This document shows, piece after piece, positions 17,268-24,758 of a stretch of DNA of 38,513 nucleotides. Source of the DNA: Hyphomicrobiales bacterium (GTDB taxonomy: Bacteria > Pseudomonadota > Alphaproteobacteria > Rhizobiales > Rhizobiaceae). The translations under genes and the position numbers were made by a program. Location: the NCBI GenBank assembly GCA_900468065.1, contig UBTA01000091.1, forward strand, positions 1-38,513. The letters are read 5' to 3'. How positions within the stretch are numbered: the first letter of the stretch is position 1; the number at the start of each line of letters is the position of its first letter. The notes under the pieces were generated by a model. The model worked only from the letters and a program-made list of their open reading frames with translations, made no database searches and had not been told where the DNA came from.

Positions 17268-18536
17268 CTAATCATGGCGTATTTTTTCGCCCGCGTGCTC
17301 ATGCTGAAGTTCGTCAAGTCGATGGGAAAGGGTAGCGATCCGGCGTGCGAAAATGAGCGTAGCAAAAGCAGCCAATGCAGCTGCCGCGAAAACAGGAACC
17401 GGTAGGCCAACGGCATCGGCGGCAAAGCCTAGCAGCACAGCGCCGATGACTGCGCCGCCGCGCTGGACCAGCCCGTAGACGGCCATCGTACGCCCTAGAT
17501 AAGGGCTGGGAACAGTGTAATGAACCAAATTCTGCATACCAACGGCGCTTCCCGAGGCGCTCAGACCCAAGCAGAAGGCGGAGATGGACGCGATGACGAG
17601 ATGGCTTCCGCCTGCTGACATCACCATAGAAGAAAGGCTGCTCATTCCGCACATCAAGACAACGGCCTGTAGGATTGCTTTCATATCTCGTCTTGTCAGA
17701 ATCCAGATGCCGCCCAGCAATGCTCCACACGCCACCGAAGAGGTCAAAACTGACAACATGACCGGGTTGTTATTGTACCAGTATCCTGAAATTGCCGGCA
17801 AAAGCTCGATAAGAGAGCGGCAGCAGAGACTGACGATAACGGCCAGGCATAGCAGGTCGAAAATGACTGGATGATCGCGGATATAACGGAGTCCAGAAAG
17901 AAAAGCTCTTCCTACGCTCTCAGATGGGGATTCAAACCGCGCGTTTCCTGAAAGGCGTACCCGCAGCATCAAGCAAATCATTGGCAGAAAGCTGGCAGCA
18001 TTGAGGGCGAAGGCATGCATTGCTTCGCCCCTGGTAAGAAACACGCTGGCCAGCAACGGTCCAACGAAGCGTGCCAAGTTGAACGAAAGAGAGTTGAGGG
18101 ATATCGCGACCCGAAGGCCTTCCCTGTGGGAGAATTCGGAAATGATGGTCAGCCTGGCAGGCTGATTGATCCCCTCCAGCAGACCCAGTATTGTTGCGGA
18201 TGCCACCAGAAGCGTGATGTCAAGCATTCCCGCCGCATAGAAGACAGCCAGCGACGCGGCCTGCAGAAATGAAAGAGCATTTCCAAAAGCCAACGTACGC
18301 GTCCGCGAGAACCGGTCGATCAGTACGCCAGCGACAGGTTGCAGACAAACTGCAGGCAGAACCTCGCAGGCTGCGACGACCCCAACCCAGGCAATCGACG
18401 CCGTCATCTCGAACACCAACCAACCCATCGTCAGCCGTTGGACCCATGTGCCAACGTTGGAGAAAAACCCGCTCGCAAGATAGGCGAGCAGCCGTTTTTG
18501 TTTAACGACCTGGCGGATGTCATGGCGAAGGGTCAC
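17268..18536 (-). CDS. MFS transporter, EntS-like
   Basis: A 422-aa membrane protein of the major facilitator superfamily, subgroup MFS_3 (enterobactin exporter EntS-like). About 12 hydrophobic segments are visible. Between TM2 and TM3 is the loop VAGVLIDRFSRTRTLAFGNA, a form of the MFS motif A (GxLxDRxxRR). The start is GTG 18536 with GGGAGG about 9 bases upstream. It lies at the end of the glycerate kinase gene cluster, on the same strand, and may be cotranscribed with it (89-base gap). Members of this subgroup are mostly proton-driven exporters; what it moves here is unknown, an overflow acid being one possibility. Confidence 0.85.
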   Translation of the reverse strand: MTLRHDIRQVVKQKRLLAYLASGFFSNVGTWVQRLTMGWLVFEMTASIAWVGVVAACEVLPAVCLQPVAGVLIDRFSRTRTLAFGNALSFLQAASLAVFYAAGMLDITLLVASATILGLLEGINQPARLTIISEFSHREGLRVAISLNSLSFNLARFVGPLLASVFLTRGEAMHAFALNAASFLPMICLMLRVRLSGNARFESPSESVGRAFLSGLRYIRDHPVIFDLLCLAVIVSLCCRSLIELLPAISGYWYNNNPVMLSVLTSSVACGALLGGIWILTRRDMKAILQAVVLMCGMSSLSSMVMSAGGSHLVIASISAFCLGLSASGSAVGMQNLVHYTVPSPYLGRTMAVYGLVQRGGAVIGAVLLGFAADAVGLPVPVFAAAALAAFATLIFARRIATLSHRLDELQHEHAGEKIRHD

Positions 18537-18625
18537 ACAAGCAGGCCTCCCGCCTGATCCAAGCGCGCTGTTATCGGAGTGACGCGGCTAGGGTTTTTGA
18601 GGTGAGAGCGGGCGCACAACCCGGC

Positions 18626-19906
18626 TCATCTGATAAGGAAAGCGCGGAAATCATTCACATTGGTGCCGGTGGGCCCGGTTTCGAAAAGGGCGGCTATCGA
18701 GGCAAATGCCGTCGCGCTGTCATTGCCCTTTAGCGAAGTCTGCGGATCGAGCCCCGCCCGTCGCATCCACAGCGTGCTGGCGCCGTCACAAAAGGCACCG
18801 GCCTGGGTTCCATTTCCATCAATCCCATCGGTATCCGCCGCTAGGCCGGTCACACCTGGGATCCCCTTGATCCCTTCAGCAAAAGCCAGCAAGAACTCCG
18901 TGTTCCGTCCACCCCTACCCGCTCCCCGAATAGTAACCGTCGTCTCACCACCGGAAAGCAGTACACAGGGCTTTTTGAAAGGACGGTCACGAATCGCGAC
19001 TTCGCGCACAATCGCGGCGTGCATTAGGCCAATGACAGATGCTTCACCTTCTATCCCATCCGAAAGAATATGTGCGTCCAAGCCCGCTTCCACCGCGACG
19101 GTCGCGGCGGCGTCTAGGGATGCCGAAGCTGATGCGATTACATGCACGGTATTTCGCAGGAAGATTGGATCATCGGGCCGAGGAGGAAGGTTTTCTTCCG
19201 AAGCAAGCAGTTTCGCTACGGCCGGCGGCAAATCAATGCCATGAAGCTCGACTGCCCGCCGCGCTTCTTCCCGCGATCCGCTACTTGGAATTGTAGGACC
19301 GGACGCAACCACGGCCGGGTCATCGCCCGGGACATCGGACACGACGAGTGTCAAAACGCGTGCCGGTGCGCAAGCCAACGCAAGGCGTCCGCCCTTAATG
19401 CGCGAAAATTGATTCCGGATCAGGTTCATGACCGTAATACCGGCACCCGATTTCAGAAGAGCATCGTTGATGGTTCGCTCGTCCTCGAACGTCAGTCCCA
19501 CCGCGGGCGCCGCAAGTAGCGACGAGCCACCTCCCGAAATCAGAGCGATTACCAAGTCATCCTCAGATAGGCCCTGAACGAGTTCTTGAATTCTCGATGC
19601 CGCAACAAGTCCCTGCAGATCGGGAACGGGATGAGCTGCCTCGATGACCTCAATGTGCTCGCATTCTGTGGTCGTGCCGTAGGGAACGGCGACGAGACCG
19701 GATAGCGGTGATGGCCACGCCTCTTCCAACGCTTTCGCCATTTTAGCGGAGGCCTTGCCCGCGCCCACGACGACGACACGACCGGTCGGCCGTACCGGCA
19801 GAAGAGCCTTAATCCCTTCGCCCGGATGTGCGGATCGCACGGCCGCGAAGAACATTTTCTCCAGCAAAGTGCGGTCTTCATTTATTAAAGAATCGTGCGC
19901 GGTCAT
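18626..19906 (-). CDS. gckA: glycerate 2-kinase (MOFRL/GckA family)
   Basis: A 426-aa cytoplasmic enzyme of the glycerate 2-kinase family (older annotation: hydroxypyruvate reductase, TtuD). It phosphorylates D-glycerate to 2-phosphoglycerate, which enters lower glycolysis. The start is ATG 19906 with AGGA upstream; the longer frame to 20050 has no family match. Visible marks are RPTGRVVVVGAGKASAKMAK near residue 45, DDLVIALISGGGSSLLAAPA near 110 and, in the C-terminal MOFRL domain, KKPCVLLSGGETTVTIRGAG and GLAADTDGIDGNGTQAGAFC. It follows tartronate semialdehyde reductase and the SMP-30 lactonase in the same operon, which fits use of the glycerate made by the reductase. Confidence 0.92.
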   Translation of the reverse strand: MTAHDSLINEDRTLLEKMFFAAVRSAHPGEGIKALLPVRPTGRVVVVGAGKASAKMAKALEEAWPSPLSGLVAVPYGTTTECEHIEVIEAAHPVPDLQGLVAASRIQELVQGLSEDDLVIALISGGGSSLLAAPAVGLTFEDERTINDALLKSGAGITVMNLIRNQFSRIKGGRLALACAPARVLTLVVSDVPGDDPAVVASGPTIPSSGSREEARRAVELHGIDLPPAVAKLLASEENLPPRPDDPIFLRNTVHVIASASASLDAAATVAVEAGLDAHILSDGIEGEASVIGLMHAAIVREVAIRDRPFKKPCVLLSGGETTVTIRGAGRGGRNTEFLLAFAEGIKGIPGVTGLAADTDGIDGNGTQAGAFCDGASTLWMRRAGLDPQTSLKGNDSATAFASIAALFETGPTGTNVNDFRAFLIR

Positions 19907-19965
19907 GATGCAAATCCTGTTTCTTGAATGTTTCGTAGAATTTCCAGCGCCGCCGCGATCGGCTG

Positions 19966-20853
19966 TTACCGTTCTCCTGCCATTGCAGTTTTGAAGGCGG
20001 GAACAGGAACGCCAGGCACATCGACCCGCAGGCTGAGGACATCGCCGCACAAGTCGGATGCGTCATCGGGTCGTCGGATACTGGTGATGAACAACGTCCG
20101 CATGTCCGTTCCGCCGAAACAGACCATCGTGGGCCTTTTCAAAGGCAATTCGATACGTGCTTCAAGCTTTCCATCGGCCCTGAACTTGTTCAGGCGTCCC
20201 GCTGAAACACCCGCGCTCCAGTAATATCCTGCGGCATCGGTGGCTGCGCCATCCGGCCTGCCTTCTACATCGCTCAGCTCGGCGATCCGGCTCCTGTTCG
20301 AGAGTGCTCCGGTCAGAGGATCCAAATCATATCGCTCGATCCAGCCTTGTTTCGAATCCGTATGGAACATCCAACGACCGTCAGCGGAGAAGGCCAGTCC
20401 GTTCGAAGTTTCCAGTCCATCGACTTTCTTCTCGGCCCGCCCGTCGGAGGTGACCCTGTATAGAGCCGCGGTCGGACCGCTCTTATGCATGCTGCCGACC
20501 CAAAACGCTCCGTCGGGGCCGACTTTGCTGTCGTTCAGGCGATCTCCGGGAAAACGGTCAGCGTGCCCAGGCTCGGGATCCACCAGCAGCGACAGCATTT
20601 TGCTGTCGCGGGCATAGAGATGAATGCCCGACGCCATCGCGATTATCAGACCGCCGTTATCGGTCAGTCCAAACGAGCCGACCGCATTGGGAAGACCATG
20701 ACGCGACAGTTGGTTCGTTCGCGTATCGAGCTCGAATATCGTCCCCGCGCGGCTATCGCACCATAGCAACGTTTGATTTCCAGCGTCCCAGACCGGGCTT
20801 TCACCGACCCGGCAGCCCACCTTTGCGACAACTTCGAACTGCGGCATCGTCAT
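19966..20853 (-). CDS. SMP-30/gluconolactonase-family lactonase
   Basis: A 295-aa calcium/zinc-dependent sugar lactonase of the SMP-30 beta-propeller family. The metal-site signatures are present: Glu in VGESPVWDA near residue 18, Asn in RLNDSKVGPDGAFWVGSMH near 107, Asn in SNGLAFSADG near 150 and Asp in EGRPDGAATDAAG near 203. The start ATG overlaps the stop of the reductase gene by 4 bases (ATGA), so the two are coupled. In the pathway proposed here it would open the aldarolactone made by uronate dehydrogenase. Exact substrate cannot be read from sequence; arabinono-, xylono- and gluconolactones are alternatives. Confidence 0.9.
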   Translation of the reverse strand: MTMPQFEVVAKVGCRVGESPVWDAGNQTLLWCDSRAGTIFELDTRTNQLSRHGLPNAVGSFGLTDNGGLIIAMASGIHLYARDSKMLSLLVDPEPGHADRFPGDRLNDSKVGPDGAFWVGSMHKSGPTAALYRVTSDGRAEKKVDGLETSNGLAFSADGRWMFHTDSKQGWIERYDLDPLTGALSNRSRIAELSDVEGRPDGAATDAAGYYWSAGVSAGRLNKFRADGKLEARIELPLKRPTMVCFGGTDMRTLFITSIRRPDDASDLCGDVLSLRVDVPGVPVPAFKTAMAGER

Positions 20854-21728
20854 GAGCCTTTCACGACGACCCCGCCCTTCAGCGCAACGAACAGGGCGGA
20901 ATGGTCCCTTTCGCCCAGTCCTTGCGCGAGAGCCGCGTTCATCAGTTGGACCGTCAATGCCGTGTTTGGAAGACCGAACTCCAGAGATTGGGCGACGCTG
21001 GTGGCAATGTTGAGATCCTTGCGGTGCAGTCGAAGTGTAAAGCCCGGATCGAAAGTCTGGTCGATCATCCGCTTACCATGAACTTCGAGAATGCGCGATT
21101 GGGCAAAGCCGCCCATCAATGCTTCCCGGACCTTTGCGATATCTGCACCAGCGCGTTCGGCCAGAAGAAAAGCCTCGGCGACCGCCTCAATGGTTAAGCC
21201 CACAATCACTTGATTGGCCACCTTACAGACCTGGCCCGATCCTGCCTCACCTACATGCGTGATGTTCTTCCCCATCAACTCGAACAATGGCAGAGCCCGA
21301 TTGAAGTCGGCTTGATTTCCCCCGACCATGATGGAAAGTGTGCCTTCACGCGCGCCAACTTCTCCACCTGATACTGGGGCGTCAAGGTAATTGCCGCCAG
21401 CCTCGCGGACACGCCGGGCGAAATCTTTCGTCGCGACTGGCGAAATCGAACTCATGTCGATGATAAGGCTCCCTGGTTTCACAGTCTCAATCACGCCATC
21501 CGGCCCGAACAACACGTGCGATACGTCGTCAGTGTCAGGGAGCATGAGGATGATGACATCCGCCTCGCTAGCTGTCTGAGCAGGGGTTTCTGCGGATACC
21601 GCGCCAAGGCCGAGCAAATAGTCAGATATTGGCTTGACGCGGCTGCAACGCGCTTTGTACCCAGCCCGCAGCAACCTCTCGAGCATGGGCCGGCCCATCG
21701 TACCCAGACCAATAAAACCTAATTGCAT
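20850..21728 (-). CDS. garR: tartronate semialdehyde reductase
   Basis: A 292-aa enzyme of the beta-hydroxyacid dehydrogenase family that reduces tartronate semialdehyde to D-glycerate with NAD(P)H. The start is ATG 21728 with AGGAGAG upstream. Marks are the Rossmann motif GFIGLGTMGRPM (residues 4-15), the substrate loop DAPVSGGEVGAREGTL (117-131) and the catalytic lysine K169 in GQVCKVANQ. The assignment over 3-hydroxyisobutyrate dehydrogenase rests on the neighbourhood: glycerate kinase two genes downstream and a sugar-acid pathway around it. First gene of a leftward operon, divergent from the GntR gene, with a palindrome in the shared promoter region (21784-21796). Confidence 0.88.
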   Translation of the reverse strand: MQLGFIGLGTMGRPMLERLLRAGYKARCSRVKPISDYLLGLGAVSAETPAQTASEADVIILMLPDTDDVSHVLFGPDGVIETVKPGSLIIDMSSISPVATKDFARRVREAGGNYLDAPVSGGEVGAREGTLSIMVGGNQADFNRALPLFELMGKNITHVGEAGSGQVCKVANQVIVGLTIEAVAEAFLLAERAGADIAKVREALMGGFAQSRILEVHGKRMIDQTFDPGFTLRLHRKDLNIATSVAQSLEFGLPNTALTVQLMNAALAQGLGERDHSALFVALKGGVVVKGS

Positions 21729-21783
21729 CACTTTCTCTCCTAAATCGCCGTTAAAAGACTGCCTCGCAGATAGGATCATATTT

Positions 21784-21796
21784 GTCAATATTGAAC
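21784..21796. promoter_or_regulatory. palindrome in gntR/garR intergenic region
   Basis: GTCAATATTGAAC holds the perfect 10-bp palindrome TCAATATTGA, 56 bases upstream of the garR start and between two divergent genes. One arm read on the minus strand, TATTGACAA, equals the second unit of the direct repeat at 23767 (TATTGACAA). Likely operator of the adjacent GntR/FCD regulator; inference from position and similarity. Confidence 0.45.
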
Positions 21797-21993
21797 GTTT
21801 TTTGTTATGTTGATTTGCGGCGGGGATAAGATGCGTGCAGAGGAACGCCCCGCGTCGACGCAACTTCCTGCTGGGTGGCCTTTGGAGGTGTTAAAATAGG
21901 TAAAACTAGGGTTGTAGTTTAAGCGTCGCTCAGCATTTATGGAAATCTAACAAATCGGGCGAACAAAGTTGGCCTGCAGACTGGAGAAGAGGC

Positions 21994-22713
21994 ATGTCTA
22001 CCGCCATACAAGAAGTGCGGGCCGACGACACCCTGTCAGGGCGTCTTAGCGGCGTCATCTATGAGAATATCGTCGAACTCATCGCGAACAACACGTTCCC
22101 GGTGAACTCCCGCCTGCCAAGCGAACTTGAGTTGGCCGAACGGTTCAATGCTTCTCGCCCTGTTGTGAGAGAAGCTCTGCAGCGTCTTCGTGAAGACCGC
22201 GTAATTATTTCGAGGCAGGGTTCGGGTTCATATGTCCAACGCCGGCCAGAGGGTGACATCCTGCAACTGGTGCCCGTCGGTTCGCTTGCCGATGTCCAAA
22301 GGTGTTTTGAGTTCCGGAGCGGCCTGGAGCCAGCAGCAGCGGCGCTTGCGGCACTGCAACGCGATTCCGAAGCTCTTGATCGTATCGCGGCGGCGATGCG
22401 CGCCCTGGACAAATGTGTGGCCGAAGGACATCTGGGAACGGAGGAAGATTTCAATCTCCATAATGAAATTGCCCGAGCGACCCGCAACCAATATCACGCT
22501 TCGATCCAGGCGTCGCTTCGCTCACACGTGATTGCAGGGATGAATGTCACCCGCAACCTCAGTTTGCGTCGATCTGAAGCCCAGATCCGCGTGGTGCAGC
22601 AGGAGCATGAACGCATAGTCGCAGCCATTGTCGCGCAAAATCCCGATGAAGCCTTTGCGGCAATGAAAAACCATATAATAAGCGCGCGCAATCGTATGTT
22701 TGAAGGTATCTGA
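21994..22713 (+). CDS. GntR-family regulator, FadR/FCD subgroup
   Basis: A 239-aa DNA-binding regulator. The N-terminal winged helix is clear: GVIYENIVELIANNTFPVNS, RLPSELELAERFNASRPVV, REALQRLREDRVIISRQGSG. The C-terminal FCD domain (LADVQRCFEFRSGLEPAAAA; DFNLHNEIARATRN; QQEHERIVAAI; AAMKNHIISARNRM) has the Asp/His positions that bind a metal and an organic acid in this family. The start ATG 21994 has GGAGA upstream. It is divergent from garR and convergent with the aldose epimerase gene, whose stop codon directly abuts its own. As the only regulator inside the sugar-acid block, it is the probable controller of the whole set, with a uronate, aldarate or a breakdown product as inducer. Confidence 0.92.
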   Translation: MSTAIQEVRADDTLSGRLSGVIYENIVELIANNTFPVNSRLPSELELAERFNASRPVVREALQRLREDRVIISRQGSGSYVQRRPEGDILQLVPVGSLADVQRCFEFRSGLEPAAAALAALQRDSEALDRIAAAMRALDKCVAEGHLGTEEDFNLHNEIARATRNQYHASIQASLRSHVIAGMNVTRNLSLRRSEAQIRVVQQEHERIVAAIVAQNPDEAFAAMKNHIISARNRMFEGI

Positions 22714-23742
22714 TTATAGCGGCGCACCAAAAACAGAAGCTAACTCGTCAGGTTGGAACGCGCGGAATGAAAACACCATTCTGTGACGATATACTTCGCC
22801 TGCTCTTACCGGCACAGGGTTGAATGTCGGGGTGTTAGGTGAATTGGGGTAAAGTTGGCTCTCCAGCGCAACCGCGGCATGCGCTTTGTAACGTGCACCA
22901 GCCTTCCCCGCGATTTGCGACCATTGATTCGCCGTGTAGAGTTGCAGGCCTGGCTGGTCGGTATGCAATGTAAGCGCCCGTCCGCTCTGAGGATTGACCA
23001 GCAACAACGCGGGAACTAGCTTTCCAGGTCGATAATTACGCAGGCACAGATTGTGCCCGTATCCGCCTTTGAGATGATTGAAGTCCCTGCCGATCAGTTT
23101 GCCCCGCCTAAAGTCGAACGGGGTATCGGCGACGGTCGCGATCTCACCGGTGGGGATCCCTTGCGGGGATTTGGGAAGATAGAAATCGGCAGCTATTTTC
23201 AGCCAGTGACCAAGAACAGTTTCCTCATTATGGCCTCCGAGGTTCCAATATCCGTGAAACAGCATGTTCAAATACGTATCCTTATCGGATGTCGCCGACA
23301 TATCGATCGACAATTCGCCCGCATCATTAACGCTGTAATTGACGCAAGACTGGACGGTTCCCGGCCAACCCTGGTCGCCATCAGGACTCGTCAGGCGCAA
23401 CTGCACGCTGTTGCCGCTCGTATATTCGCCGCTCCACAGGGAATTTGAGAAATTCGCCGCTCCCCCATGCATCGTGTGGGGATGGTCATTCTGAGAAAGC
23501 TGGTAGGTCTGATCACCTATCGCTATCATTCCGCCACTTATCCTATTGGCGTAGCGGCCGACAATTGCGCCCATCGTGCCTCCGCGCTGTCTGTAATCGC
23601 CAGCGCTCTCGAGCCCTGGCACCGCATCGACGGTTGCGCCGAATGCATCGGGTAGAAGGCATCGTGTCACCCGGGCGCCGTATTCGATGATTTCAACGAC
23701 AATTCCACCACCCTCAAGCTGAAAGGACTTGCACCCGGTCAT
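22714..23742 (-). CDS. galM: aldose 1-epimerase (mutarotase)
   Basis: A 342-aa enzyme interconverting alpha and beta anomers of sugars. The start ATG 23742 has GGAGG 6 bases upstream; the frame open to 23823 overlaps the uronate dehydrogenase leader. Marks are YANRISGGMIAIGDQTYQL, NDHPHTMHGG (substrate His), MLFHGYWNLGGH (catalytic His) and VALESQLYPNSPN (catalytic Glu). In a uronate pathway it would deliver the pyranose anomer that uronate dehydrogenase oxidises. It is divergent from udh across a 96-base promoter region and ends base-to-base against the gntR gene. Confidence 0.92.
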   Translation of the reverse strand: MTGCKSFQLEGGGIVVEIIEYGARVTRCLLPDAFGATVDAVPGLESAGDYRQRGGTMGAIVGRYANRISGGMIAIGDQTYQLSQNDHPHTMHGGAANFSNSLWSGEYTSGNSVQLRLTSPDGDQGWPGTVQSCVNYSVNDAGELSIDMSATSDKDTYLNMLFHGYWNLGGHNEETVLGHWLKIAADFYLPKSPQGIPTGEIATVADTPFDFRRGKLIGRDFNHLKGGYGHNLCLRNYRPGKLVPALLLVNPQSGRALTLHTDQPGLQLYTANQWSQIAGKAGARYKAHAAVALESQLYPNSPNTPTFNPVPVRAGEVYRHRMVFSFRAFQPDELASVFGAPL

Positions 23743-23766
23743 TTCATCCTCCGTAACCTGCTCATG

Positions 23767-23784
23767 TTTACAACTATTGACAAG
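23767..23784 (+). promoter_or_regulatory. TTTAC direct repeat, site C
   Basis: TTTACAACTATTGACAAG has TTTAC at 23767 and TTGAC at 23777, the same 10-bp period as the other sites, in the 96-base region between the divergent galM and udh genes. It could serve both promoters. Confidence 0.4.
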
Positions 23785-23838
23785 CGATCTACAGCTATTA
23801 AACAAATCTCGGATAATCATCAATCGGCAGGAGCAAAG

Positions 23839-24654
23839 ATGGGCGATCGTAAAACCCTTAGGATTGGCGTGTTAGGCGGTGCAGGCCGTGTCGGCGTGGC
23901 CTTGAGGCGAGAACTGTGCAACCGCGTTCACACCATCCGGGTTCTCGACCTCATCAAACCGCCAGAGCTGAGTGCGAACGAAACCTTCCGGCAGACCGAC
24001 ATGCTTGATCCGCATGATCTGAGCGCGGCATTTGAGGGATTGGATGGCATTGTACATCTGGCCGGAATACCCAAAGAAGCCCCCCTTCAGGAGATCCTCG
24101 CCGTCAACGTGACGGGCACCACCAACGTCTACGAAGCTGCCCGTCGAACAGGCGTTGGGCGGGTCGTTCTAGGCTCCAGCAATCACGTCGTTGGCTGTTA
24201 CCCTCGATCGGCCCAGGTCGGTCCTATGGATCAGATGCGGCCAGACGGCCTTTACGGGCTTTCGAAATGTTGGGGTGAACTGACAGCAGGGCTCTATTGG
24301 GACAAGCATGGGATCCGCAGCTTGATCATCAGGATCGGGAACAGCAGCGTCAGGCCGATGTTGCCCCGCTCACTCGAAGTTTGGATCAGCCCCAAGGATC
24401 TGTGCCAATTGACGATGATCGGGCTATTGCATGAAGATGTCACAGCAACCACGGTTTTCGGCGTGTCTAGAGGCGGCGGAAGCTGGTGGGATAATTCGCT
24501 CGCCGCCCGGATGGGCTATGACCCAAAAGACGTCATCTCGGATCATGCCGCACCCGAGGCGTTTTTGCCGGACGAGGAAGGTCCGGTGTCTCGTCATTTC
24601 CAGGGTGGTCGTTATGTGGCAGCCGATCATGATGGTGTCATTCGCGACCGGTGA
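23839..24654 (+). CDS. udh: uronate dehydrogenase (NAD-dependent)
   Basis: A 271-aa short-chain dehydrogenase/epimerase-fold enzyme. The start ATG 23839 has AGGAG 6 bases upstream; the frame is open to 23764 but overlaps the operator. Marks are the NAD motif GVLGGAGRVG (10-19), Ser in LGSSNHVVGCY (111-121), and the YxxxK pair Y139/K143 in GLYGLSKCWGE. SSNHVxGxY and YGLSKCxGE are typical of Udh, which oxidises galacturonate and glucuronate at C1 to the aldarolactones. The lactone would be opened by the SMP-30 protein. A simple NAD-dependent epimerase is the generic alternative, but the Udh-type signature is strong. Confidence 0.88.
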   Translation: MGDRKTLRIGVLGGAGRVGVALRRELCNRVHTIRVLDLIKPPELSANETFRQTDMLDPHDLSAAFEGLDGIVHLAGIPKEAPLQEILAVNVTGTTNVYEAARRTGVGRVVLGSSNHVVGCYPRSAQVGPMDQMRPDGLYGLSKCWGELTAGLYWDKHGIRSLIIRIGNSSVRPMLPRSLEVWISPKDLCQLTMIGLLHEDVTATTVFGVSRGGGSWWDNSLAARMGYDPKDVISDHAAPEAFLPDEEGPVSRHFQGGRYVAADHDGVIRDR

Positions 24655-24702
24655 ACGGCGAACAAAAACGCGAGGACTCAGTCCGGCAGGAAAAGGAGAA
24701 TT

Positions 24703-24738
24703 GCCCGACGTGGAAAGCATCTGCGGTCCACGTCGGGC
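24703..24738. terminator. bidirectional terminator hairpin
   Basis: GCCCGACGTGGA (24703-24714) and TCCACGTCGGGC (24727-24738) form a perfect 12-bp stem with a 12-base loop, between the convergent ends of udh (24654) and maeB (24759). No long T-run follows, but the position and stability suit a shared terminator. Confidence 0.55.
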
Positions 24739-24758
24739 CACGCCGGTGACCCCGTACT

